Shown here one piece after another: positions 14,696-23,600 of a DNA stretch of 29,590 nt. A model generated the notes under the pieces. That model worked only from the letters and a program-made list of their open reading frames with translations. It made no database searches and had not been told where the DNA came from. Every line of letters starts with the position of its first letter. Within the stretch, counting starts at the first letter, position 1. Source of the stretch: a virus; the IMG/VR virus record IMGVR_UViG_3300009705_000076, positions 1 through 29,590 of that record. One strand, given 5' to 3'. Both the position numbers and the translations under genes were made by a program.

Positions 14696-15019
14696 TTATT
14701 CTCTATTTGTTATTCTATTTATTACTCTATCAGTACTATTAACATCTAATTTGATGGCAACATCTAACTGTCCACCTTCTTGACGTTTTTTTCTTTTACT
14801 ACCTTTTAACCTACTTTTTTCTGCTCTACCCTTATTCTTAGAAGACTTTTCAAAACCTACTATTTTACCTCCCTTATGAGATGCATCTAAGCCATCATCA
14901 TTCCCATATGTTCCCTTCTTTCTATTGTACTTGTTTAGCGCAGCTCTTTTCTTTTTTGCTTTAGCTGACTTACCAAATTTAGCGTACTCTTTTTTATAGT
15001 TTCTTTTAGCTTTTGCCAC
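14696..15019 (-). CDS. Lys/Arg-rich small protein (degenerate HNH-like?)
   Basis: A 107-aa strongly basic protein with two lysine/arginine-rich blocks (NYKKEYAKFGKSAKAKKKRA and SRLKGSKRKKRQEGG). The central GLDASHKGG and later NKGRAEKS stretches recall, to my memory, small basic marine-phage proteins with a remnant HNH-type DxDH..N motif. Here the second acidic residue and key Asn are not clearly present. A nucleic-acid-binding or DNA-packaging role fits the composition; catalytic activity does not. It overlaps the upstream 57-aa frame by 14 nt and lies 3 nt before paralogue B. Confidence 0.6.
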   Translation of the reverse strand: MAKAKRNYKKEYAKFGKSAKAKKKRAALNKYNRKKGTYGNDDGLDASHKGGKIVGFEKSSKNKGRAEKSRLKGSKRKKRQEGGQLDVAIKLDVNSTDRVINRITNRE

Positions 15020-15179
15020 AAATGCAAATTCCTAAATTAAATAATACAGCTCTATGTTCTACACCAGGGTTGCAGTATAACTCTAATACAGTTACTTTAC
15101 CTAATCTAATAGATATATCATAGATAGATTTCTTCTTCTTATCTGTACCTGACCAACTATTTATTAAACATTTTTCCAT
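15006..15179 (-). CDS. Hypothetical small protein (57 aa)
   Basis: A short frame that fills the gap between the basic-protein and CDGSH-like genes. Its ATG overlaps the TAA of the CDGSH-like frame (TAATG) and its 3' end overlaps the basic-protein gene by 14 nt. The product starts MEKCLINSWSG, has a KKKK run, a strand-like YDISIRLGKVTVLELYCN and ends NLGICICGKS with a C-x-C pair. Four cysteines in 57 residues could bind metal, but this is not proven. The tight joints on both sides support coding. Confidence 0.6.
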   Translation of the reverse strand: MEKCLINSWSGTDKKKKSIYDISIRLGKVTVLELYCNPGVEHRAVLFNLGICICGKS

Positions 15180-15256
15180 TACTTAGTTTCTTTTTTATGA
15201 GAACCATCACAAGTACCATCCTCTGATTTAGTTTTACCACATGCACATTTTGCCAT
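15179..15256 (-). CDS. 25-aa CDGSH-like iron-sulphur microprotein
   Basis: ATG at 15256 shares a base with the holin's TAA (TAATG), and its own TAA overlaps the next ATG. The 25-aa product contains C4-A-C6-G-K-T9, then an acidic spacer, then C16-D-G-S-H20 and a lysine-rich tail. The CDGSH family [2Fe-2S] motif is C-x-C-x2-(S/T)-x3-P-x-C-D-G-(S/A/T)-H. All four ligands (Cys4, Cys6, Cys16, His20) are in the right order, with one extra residue in the spacer and no proline. This is almost only the motif, far smaller than mitoNEET-type proteins. Cluster binding, perhaps as a dimer, is inference. Confidence 0.65.
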   Translation of the reverse strand: MAKCACGKTKSEDGTCDGSHKKETK

Positions 15257-15648
15257 TATTTCTTTGCTTTTTCTAGTGAACGTCCACCGAAGTAGGCACC
15301 TATCACTGTTATTAATACTAATTGTAGTAAGTCAGTCCATTTAGCTTCTACTACAAAATTTATTACTCCTGCATCAATGAATATTAATAATACCGTAGAT
15401 ATTACTAAAAAGATTAATACTAAGGGTCTTACATTTTTACTTAACCAAGAGTCAGATTTCATATCTGCTTGCCATCTTGAACTTATTTCTTTCTCCATCT
15501 GAACTTCATAACTAGCTATAAGCTCTTTTACTTTTAACTCTGCCGCTAACTTCTCTTCTTTAGATGTATGTAAATTATCTATAACTCCACCTACACCTTT
15601 AATAAGTTCAGTAGCACCACTGCTAAATATTTGAGTTAAAATACTCAC
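15256..15648 (-). CDS. Holin, GTA/3TM-type
   Basis: A 130-aa protein with the arrangement of the 3TM holin family (gene-transfer-agent-type). It has an N-terminal amphipathic part (ILTQIFSSGATELIKGVGGV), a charged coiled helix (EEKLAAELKVKELIASYEVQ), then WLSKNVRPLVLIFLVISTVL and a second hydrophobic helix (LLQLVLITVIGAYFGGRS) ending in a basic tail. Holins of this kind form inner-membrane lesions that release the phage lysin. The start is GTG at 15648, overlapping the upstream stop as TAGTG. No endolysin is recognised in this window. Confidence 0.82.
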   Translation of the reverse strand: MSILTQIFSSGATELIKGVGGVIDNLHTSKEEKLAAELKVKELIASYEVQMEKEISSRWQADMKSDSWLSKNVRPLVLIFLVISTVLLIFIDAGVINFVVEAKWTDLLQLVLITVIGAYFGGRSLEKAKK

Positions 15649-16142
15649 TATGAAGCACCGTATATTGTAATAGTAATATCTGTAACATTAGGTATAACTA
15701 TAGGTGAACCACCCGCAGTTGCACCACGTGAACAGAAATTCTGTACCCATACAAATGTATTACCTGCTTTCCATCCTCCTATTATACTTGCAATTTGATT
15801 CCACACTTCAGTCTGAAAATCCATATCAATAGCCATTTCTATTATATCTACAACTGATGATGCAGGTAATGCTGTTGATGGTCCAGCCATAGGTTCAAAA
15901 TGCCATTTAATTTTGTCTGCCTCTTGCACAACAGCTCTAAGTCTGTGTAATGGAACAACATATGTGAATCCTTCAACTGCAGGACCACCTTTATCATCCC
16001 AATCTGCAGGCTTACATGTGGAAAATCCTAAAAGTAAGCTACCACCAAGACCACGTGCAGCAGCACTATCCTGTGATCCCAAAGCTAAATTTGACATCAT
16101 TTTTCCTTCTCCTTTTGCTGGTCCTTTTTTTTCTCTTGCCAT
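15648..16142 (-). CDS. Hypothetical phage protein (164 aa)
   Basis: Function not recognised. It has a basic N-terminus (MAREKKGPAKGEGKMM), then a globular part with GGSLLLGFSTCKPADW, FTYVVPLHRLRAVVQEADKI, a helix (VVDIIEMAIDMDFQTEVWNQ) and a beta-rich C-terminal end (IVIPNVTDITITIYGAS). A virion or accessory late role is likely from position. It is the first gene of the second minus-strand unit, about 30 nt downstream of a putative late promoter, and ends in an overlap with the GTG of the holin. Confidence 0.65.
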   Translation of the reverse strand: MAREKKGPAKGEGKMMSNLALGSQDSAAARGLGGSLLLGFSTCKPADWDDKGGPAVEGFTYVVPLHRLRAVVQEADKIKWHFEPMAGPSTALPASSVVDIIEMAIDMDFQTEVWNQIASIIGGWKAGNTFVWVQNFCSRGATAGGSPIVIPNVTDITITIYGAS

Positions 16143-16171
16143 AACTTTATATTTTAATGATCATTAGTTCT

Positions 16172-16198
16172 CTTTATTATATAGTATAATATACGAAA
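16172..16198 (-). promoter_or_regulatory. Putative late promoter, copy 1
   Basis: Read on the minus strand, the bases form TTTCGTATATTATACTATAT followed by AATAAAG, with a TATAAT box. Its 3' edge is about 30 nt upstream of the ATG at 16142. A nearly identical motif (one indel, few substitutions) lies at the same distance from the gene at 29484. Recurrence of the motif and of its spacing is the evidence; no -35 box is claimed. Confidence 0.55.
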
Positions 16199-16206
16199 TC
16201 TTCATT

Positions 16207-16224
16207 ACATATACTAGTGTATGT
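16207..16224. repeat. 18-bp near-perfect palindrome
   Basis: ACATATACTAGTGTATGT is centred on ACTAGT and is symmetrical except for one T/G pair. It lies between the stop of the DUF6321-like gene and the putative promoter for the next unit. It could be an operator or a weak transcript-end structure for the upstream unit. There is no U-run beside it. Confidence 0.4.
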
Positions 16225-16229
16225 TATTT

Positions 16230-16499
16230 TTATTTCATAGATTTCTTACCCTTACATTTCCACTTCTTTCTACTCAATGCATTAGCACAAGGTGGATTTT
16301 TACATTTCTTTATTCCTGCAGACCTAGCACAATATGCATCACCCTTCTTAGTTCCCGGTCTTATACGGTCCCCACCTTTCTTAGCTTTACCAGCTTGACC
16401 ATAACTTACTTTTCTAGTACGTCCTGTCTTAGCATTCTTTACAACCTTTACAAAACGTTTACCTTTTGCAGGTGTCTTTTTAGTTTTTTTTGCAGCCAT
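16230..16499 (-). CDS. Basic Cys-containing protein, DUF6321-like
   Basis: From ATG 16499 the product is 89 aa. A TTG at 16520, directly after the upstream stop, would add seven residues, but the ATG start (MAAKKTKKT) looks more natural. It is Lys-rich with VKVVKNAKTGRTRKVSYGQA, GGDRIRPGTKKGDAYCARS, and a C-terminal NPPCANALSRKKWKCKGKKS. This pattern matches my memory of DUF6321, a small basic family common in marine phages. Four cysteines in the last third could bind zinc. A role in DNA or RNA binding is suspected from charge only. It is the last gene of the first minus-strand unit. Confidence 0.72.
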   Translation of the reverse strand: MAAKKTKKTPAKGKRFVKVVKNAKTGRTRKVSYGQAGKAKKGGDRIRPGTKKGDAYCARSAGIKKCKNPPCANALSRKKWKCKGKKSMK

Positions 16500-16520
16500 G
16501 CTTTTTCTATGTTTTGCCAA

Positions 16521-17600
16521 TTAGAATATTATATAGTTAACTCCAAATTTAAAGTCATACCATTCTCTATCCCAGTACTTGTTATATTTCCCTTCTACAA
16601 ATGCGCCAAGATTTTTGGTTATCTTGTATCCAAATATTACACCTCCTGAATAATCTAACCATTGCTTATTGTCATTGAACTTATGATAAGAGAAGTCCCC
16701 TCCATCATCATAATGCCAAGGTAATACATTTCCCCATGCATGCATCCACACATCTTTCTTATATTTATAATAATCAAATCCTATTACTAATGATTGAGCC
16801 CATTGAGTAGGTAACTTATTTCTCTCTGACTCAACATAATCTACCAATACCTCTGGGATTATCACAGCTTCCCACACTTCACTACTAGTTGCAACAATGT
16901 TCCCACCGGGATCACTATATTCATTTGCATATACATTGACGTTATATCCCTCTTCTATAGCTAAATACGTATAATGAATTCCTCCATTAGATAATAACCA
17001 TTCTTCCAAAGGATCATATCCGTATGGCTCAGAAAGTCTTTGTGCTGCCCCTATGTTAAAAGAGAGAGTCTTTGTCACATTATACTTATACCTTTCTGAT
17101 GATTCAAAATACTTAATATCAGCAAAACCATTCTCAAGATACTCGCCTTTAATCATCCAATGATTCAAACAAAGACTCTTGCCACACCCATCATCAGCAA
17201 CATATCTTATCATGTGATGTTGATCAAAGTAGTCTTCTCCTTCTTGTCGTCTTAGGTCTACCTCAAATAAATATTCCCATTTATTCTTTAATCTACCAAT
17301 TGTAGCTGCATCATTGAAGGACGTTTCTGTTCCGTCTTTGAAGTTTGATTTTGGTTCGTATTGGAATCTCTGTATCTTTCTTACACCAAACGTTACTGTA
17401 TAATCATGGGGAGTTTTTACCACATTGGTTTGCAATAGACCTGTATTAACAGAGAATTCATTCTGATCGGATATAGATGTTCCTCCATTGACTGAAGTAT
17501 AAAATGTAGAATACTTAAAGAAATCTTTAAACATCTCTTGTGCATTAACATTTATTGTTAATAAAATAAATACTGTAATTAATATCCTTATCACTATCAT
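16521..17600 (-). CDS. Signal-peptide protein, probable outer-membrane beta-barrel
   Basis: A 359-aa protein with a hydrophobic N-terminal signal peptide (residues 1-20, likely cut at A20-Q21, ..NVNAQ, a common Bacteroidetes cleavage context). The mature part is rich in Tyr, Trp, Lys and Asp with alternating hydrophobic strands, for example HDYTVTFGVRKI, KWEYLFEVDLRR, TLSFNIGAAQRL and QWLDYSGGVIFGYKI. It ends KFGVNYIIF, with the terminal phenylalanine typical of barrels inserted by the BAM machinery. A phage gene for an exported barrel could change the host surface, for example to block superinfection, or serve release. Barrel topology is predicted by eye only. It lies 3 nt after the giant adhesin gene. 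Confidence 0.68.
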   Translation of the reverse strand: MIVIRILITVFILLTINVNAQEMFKDFFKYSTFYTSVNGGTSISDQNEFSVNTGLLQTNVVKTPHDYTVTFGVRKIQRFQYEPKSNFKDGTETSFNDAATIGRLKNKWEYLFEVDLRRQEGEDYFDQHHMIRYVADDGCGKSLCLNHWMIKGEYLENGFADIKYFESSERYKYNVTKTLSFNIGAAQRLSEPYGYDPLEEWLLSNGGIHYTYLAIEEGYNVNVYANEYSDPGGNIVATSSEVWEAVIIPEVLVDYVESERNKLPTQWAQSLVIGFDYYKYKKDVWMHAWGNVLPWHYDDGGDFSYHKFNDNKQWLDYSGGVIFGYKITKNLGAFVEGKYNKYWDREWYDFKFGVNYIIF

Positions 17601-17602
17601 AA

Positions 17603-20600
17603 TTATAATGTTCTTACTGTTTCATTCATAACTCTATACATTGACAATCTTTGTCCATCACTTATTTCTACTTCTTTCCAGAACATGAAGTCAAATAACC
17701 ATCCAAACATAAATACAGTACCTGCACCTAATAGATGGGTAATTTCACCATCTGTAATACTATTATGTATTCCTACTAGACTCTGATCAACAAATACACC
17801 ACCATCTATTCCTACTTTCATATCACCATTACTCATTCTCACTACAGTAAATATATATGTATCAGTATAAGTTATACCAGGAGAAGGCACTGCAAAGTCC
17901 ATTGTAATTCCTCCACCTAACTTTACACTAAATACATCAGGAGCGGTCATTCTAACAAAAGTATCTGCATTGCTTGAACCCATAAAATACCCAGGTAAAT
18001 CATTTACTTCTAGTCTAGTTCTAAACATTAAAGTAAATCCACCTGAATTAATTGCTTCATTAATTGTAGCTATCTGTATAGGGTTAGAACCACGCTTACC
18101 ATATAATTTTAGTTGTTTGTCACCTTTTCCATAGACTCCATTAATTAATGGTGTAATAGTTCCATCACCTTCATACATAGGTTTAGATGCTAAAGTTGTT
18201 TGAGCACCATATATACCTTTATTTGAATAACATTCCCATATGGCAAGTTTATCTCCTATCTCTAAAGAATTACCTTGCATATAATCAGCTCTTTGAATGA
18301 CAGCATCAGTAATACTATAATCAGCAAGCATTTTTGTACCAGCCCTTAACCATAATACTAAACCAGGTATATCAATAGGTTGACCTGCATTTACTGGATC
18401 TATATCAGTAGTATCAAGTGTAACTCCACCATACTTTATAACTGGTAAACGTCTTGGTCCACGATCTGTTATTATTTCAGAATCCATATCTGTATAGAAG
18501 GTTACATTATCAGCTTGAGCATATGGTGAACCTGTACTTTTTAAAGTCCCCATATTATCATTAGACATTGGATCAAAATAAGCTCCATTTGAATATACTT
18601 CTTTTATCTCATCTTCAAGTAATTCAGTATTCCAAGTCATAAATTGACTAAAATTAGCTTTAGTAGTAAAATTATTTCTAGAACTATCTCCTATATTTAA
18701 TGTATAATTACTATCTCTTCTTACACCTCCTCCTGGAGCAGTTGCAGGTTGAGTGCCAGTCATATTAACACCATCTATATATATTTCTAATCCTGATCCA
18801 TGTATATCAGCCATTGTAACACTAACATGTTTCCATTTACCTACTAGAGCTGCACAACTAGCTTCACCAAGCCAAGCAAGACTAGATATTGATCTTCTAT
18901 AGTTTCCTATATAAGCTCTAGGGGAATCACCAAATACATCCCAATATAATTTTCCAAAGTCTGCTGAAGCTGGTTGACCATTTATTAATAATCTAAATGC
19001 AACATCTTCATTATCTAAAGGAATATTCAAACCTTTTTCAAATAAACAACCATCTGGTGTAGCTCCCGCCTCATAAATACAGTCATTAAGCCTAACCCAA
19101 AAAGCTGCAGTAAATCCTCCATGTCCAGGATTAATAGTTTCAGCAGTCTGAACAGCAATATGAGTTAAATCTTGTCCATCAAACGCTGTTGACTTAAATG
19201 CATCTCCACACCCAGGTGGTAATTGATCAGGTATATTAAGAGCGGTAGTTCCATACTTAGCCTCCATCTCTATAAGTTCATCTGCTACTTGATATTTATC
19301 AAAAGAACAATTATATGCTCTTACTTCACTAAACCATCCTTGACCAGGTTTAAAGTTATCAAGACCTCTATTTCTAGTATTAATATTAGCAAGTATCATA
19401 TCCAAGTCTACTCCTTTAATAGTATCTTTAAATTGCATAGCATGACCAACACCCCATATAACATCAAACAAATCATTACCATATGGAAATTGTTCTGTAG
19501 CTACTATCCAATGTAGATACCATACCCCTCCCTTCAATGTTCTATATCCAGTATTATTTATCTCATTTAGTGGGGAAGACTCATAATAACTACTAGGTGT
19601 AACTTCTTCAGCATGATTATGACCATAATAATTACTCTTACAATATGGTTGTCCATGTGGTTTTAGACCAGAAGCATTTGAGTTTTCCTCATTATTGCTT
19701 ACTGTCCAGTCATCACCCATAAACCATGTTTTACTATTTACCCATTCATCAGTTGTTGTTGTACGATGAAAGAATACTGACCATCCTTTACCATAAGTTG
19801 CAGGTATAAGAGTTGTATCTGGTTCTAACCTTGGTGGATTAGGTCCATCAGGATTAGCAATAAGATACTGACATCTAGGATCTGCCTTACAAGTAAAATT
19901 TATAGCATGAAAAGGAAAACTTATAGTATCGTATTTTGGAGCAGTTATTATAAGATTATCAATAGTATCCCATGTATAATATGCAGTTAAATCTAAAGGT
20001 AGACCAATACCATTATATGCTTTATTTTGTATTCGTTCTATAGGTGTAAGTCCTGACAGACTTGGAGGACCTTGAAGTGTAACACTTGTCATATCAGTTG
20101 CATCTAACCATAATACTAAACATGACTTACGTCCTGCAGGATCAATCGGTGGACAACCTTTTGTACATTCACAACAAATACATTCCCATTTTAATTCTGC
20201 TTTTCCTTGACCATAATAAGCCCACAATTTAGCCTCTACATCACTATATACATCAGTTGCAACAAAACCTAAACCAGCAATAGCCATTCCATCAACTATA
20301 AAGGAATCCCATGTAAGATATGATACTGCAAATCCTACTAATGAAGCTCCATTACCTGGATTATATGGTATGATTGGTCCCATAGCAACTTGAGCAGATC
20401 CTAGTAAATCTGATATACCTGGACAATCTGTATTATTTTGTAAATCACAAAACTCATTGCCATTAGGACCCCCCGCTATATAATATGAGGTAGTAGTTAC
20501 ATCTACTAAAGGTGTATTGTAGGATATGGCCTCTTTTAAGTGTTCACAATTGAGAAATGGAATCCAACCCCATGTAAGTGTTGTATCTTCACAACTATTT

Positions 20601-23600
20601 ATTGGTAATACTGACTGTTCACAATCAAACTGACTAAGATGTGTTCCTCCAGCTATCTGTATACACCCTCCATCTGGTTGACATTCCCATGGAAGACCTC
20701 CACCACAAGAGACGCAACCACATTGCATAGAAGCTGTGTAACACCTGTGACAACATTCATGTAATCCTTGTGGGTCACAACCATTACAACCAGGATTATA
20801 AAATTGTGATACAATACCAGCACACCCTGATGAATGACCCCATACATCTTCAAAGGTATTATTTAGTGTTACCGGTACACCTTGAGCTTGTAAAGCAATA
20901 ATACAATCCTCCCAAGAGGTAAAATATCCTCCAGTAACACCAGGAATATCCGTACAATTTGGATTAGTTGCGCTATGAGTAAATGGTTGATAAGTTGGTC
21001 CTCTCCAATAAGAACATCCTGTTACTGGATCACTCGGACACGCATGAGGACCAGTTTGAGGACACTGTGATGGAGTATTATTAATCCAAGTAAATTCATC
21101 ATCATTTAAAGTAGTAAAATCTGGAACATGTGTATTATCTGTTGTATCAGCTACTAATGCAGCTCCAGAACTTGTATATGTTCCTATAACCAGTCCTCCA
21201 ATTGGCTGAGGACAATTAGTATAACCAGGAGATGCTTGACAAAGAGCTGCAGTTGCATATGGTCCAGTTCCATTCCCTGGGTCAACACAAGTACCACCTG
21301 CTGTACAAACCCAAGATTCTTTATTTCTATCATCACAACAATCCTCTTGACAATCTGCCAATGCTGTAGCGCCTGAGTATGTTCCTGTTCCATCACCCGG
21401 ATCATAACAATCACATGTTTTTGGATCACACTCATAAGTTACATTATCACAAGATGGTTCACAATAACAAAATGCATTATTAATACAAGATGATACACCT
21501 CTGTCACACATAACATCATAAGGTCCTAGCCAAGGATTTGGAGGGCATGCCTCATTAGTCCATTCAATACCATCACATGCACAAGGTAGAGTTTGACACA
21601 CAATATATCCTCCTTTTAGAGTACCATTTGAAGTAAAAATGAGATTATATATTTGAGCAAAAGTCATTGAGGGACTAGCACCAGAAATATTAAATAGAGT
21701 TGTAGTGTTTAACCAATCACAAATATATTGTACTCCTAAACTTGAACTCAACTGTATTGCACCAGTCACGTTATATACGTGGAAAGCATTATTTATCGTC
21801 CAACAACCACCACTTGGTGAAGTACAAGTATTAGTAGTACCTGCTAGCATACAATTAGCATCATCATACATACCAGCAAATAGAAAAGGTTGAGTAGGAT
21901 CCAATAAACGTGAATAATCCCATATGTCATCACAACTATTAATAACTTGACCATTATCAGCATATCCATTTTGTAAACAACTATTTAACCCATGACACCA
22001 ATCCATTTGAGCTGGATTTGTAATTTGCCATGACCTTATATCTCCATTGAAATTCCCAGCACCATTTGCACCACTATTCCAAGGTGTATTCATTCCAAGA
22101 GTTAGATTAACACCTCCAGCAATTGCATCTGAAAGAATTTCATCCCAATTCCAAGATTGTATATTACCAAACCCATCATTTCCATACCAACCTTGATAAT
22201 CAGCATTAGGTCCAAGAAAAGGAATATAAACTACACCTGTATCATAACTAGCTGGAGAGGAATTATTAAGACAACAATAAACTACATTAGATGCTCCAGC
22301 AATTTGATTAGGATCCCAGTATGGCATAGTGAAATTCATATCCTCAATATAAGTCATTATAGTTGCTCCTGCACCACTACCAACACTATTTGGTCCAGGA
22401 CAACAAGTTTGATTAGCAGGTAAATTAACACAAGGATTCCAAGGCAATGTTGTAAGAGATACCTCAAAGAAAAGAGTAGCAGCATCTGTACCACTTATTC
22501 CATTAGCAGGATCTGTATAATAATTATTTGCACCAGAGACATTACTAAAAATTACACCAGGTGCACCGTTTACTCTTGCTGTTGGTCCTATTCCATTAAC
22601 ATCACATGAACTGTTTGAACCAGTAGCTAAAGCAGCAAGACAATCAGCTTCATTTAGATACTGACCACTTCCATCTGTAGGATCAGCACAGTAACTACCA
22701 GCAGCACCTTCATAACATTCCCAACTAGCTCCTGGTCCTGAACCACAACCACTACATTCACATGGTTCTCCTATTGCATCAAGTGTTATATCACATATTC
22801 CATCATTAATACAATTACATAAAAACATTGGTGATGCTACATGACCATAACCAGCGGTCGTATATCCTTGTGCCGCTTTCCATTCTTGCCCTAAATCCCA
22901 TATATTCATCCCTGAAATACAAGCAGGACAAGGATTAAGAGTACCTGGAGGACTTTGTGCTAGAGCAATAAGACCATTCATAGTAGTTGACCCTATATCT
23001 ATTATGGTTGTTGTTTGGGTAAGTTGATACTTAGAATGCCAAACCATTGGACCTCCATCAGGTCCAGGAGCACATCCTGTGTTTGGATCATATGGATGGA
23101 CAGATTGTTCATACTGATAATTACTAATATCCTGAGCTGGATGGTTATCAGACATATATTGTAAATGATCCATCCAATTAGAAACCTGAAAGGTATTTGT
23201 TCTATTAGCACAAGTATTAAAAGTACCTGTACAATAACATGGTAAAAGACTTGGTGCCATATGATTAGTTGTACCTTGACCTAAAAAAGTAGAATACAAA
23301 GCACTAACCTGATTCCAAGTCATACCACAAGAGTATCCACCTCCACCATTAGCATTCATCCAAGTTATAACAGCTGCAGCATTAGAAGTAATTGTTTGAA
23401 TTACACTATAAGCCTTATCATAAATTATTACTGAGTACATAGTAGTATAAACACCTCCATTAGGTCCTATACAATCATCAATACTTGGTGGTAGTGTCAT
23501 GTCTTCATAGAAGTAATCACCAAAAGGAACTCCATTTGCACAATTAGTAGTTGAATGCCAAGTAAACTGATCCTGTGCTGTACCTGAAACTGATGAATCC

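Noticed and set aside
15913-16167. 84-aa plus-strand frame
   Set aside because: Antisense to the 164-aa late gene and its promoter region; no motif and no plausible operon on that strand.
16221-16649. 142-aa plus-strand frame rich in Ser, Phe and Cys
   Set aside because: It is antisense to the DUF6321-like and barrel genes, which have better starts, composition and family matches; it looks like a shadow.
19223-22423. Several 60-97-aa frames on both strands inside the giant adhesin
   Set aside because: They are out-of-frame readings of long repetitive coding DNA, with no own leader or neighbours.
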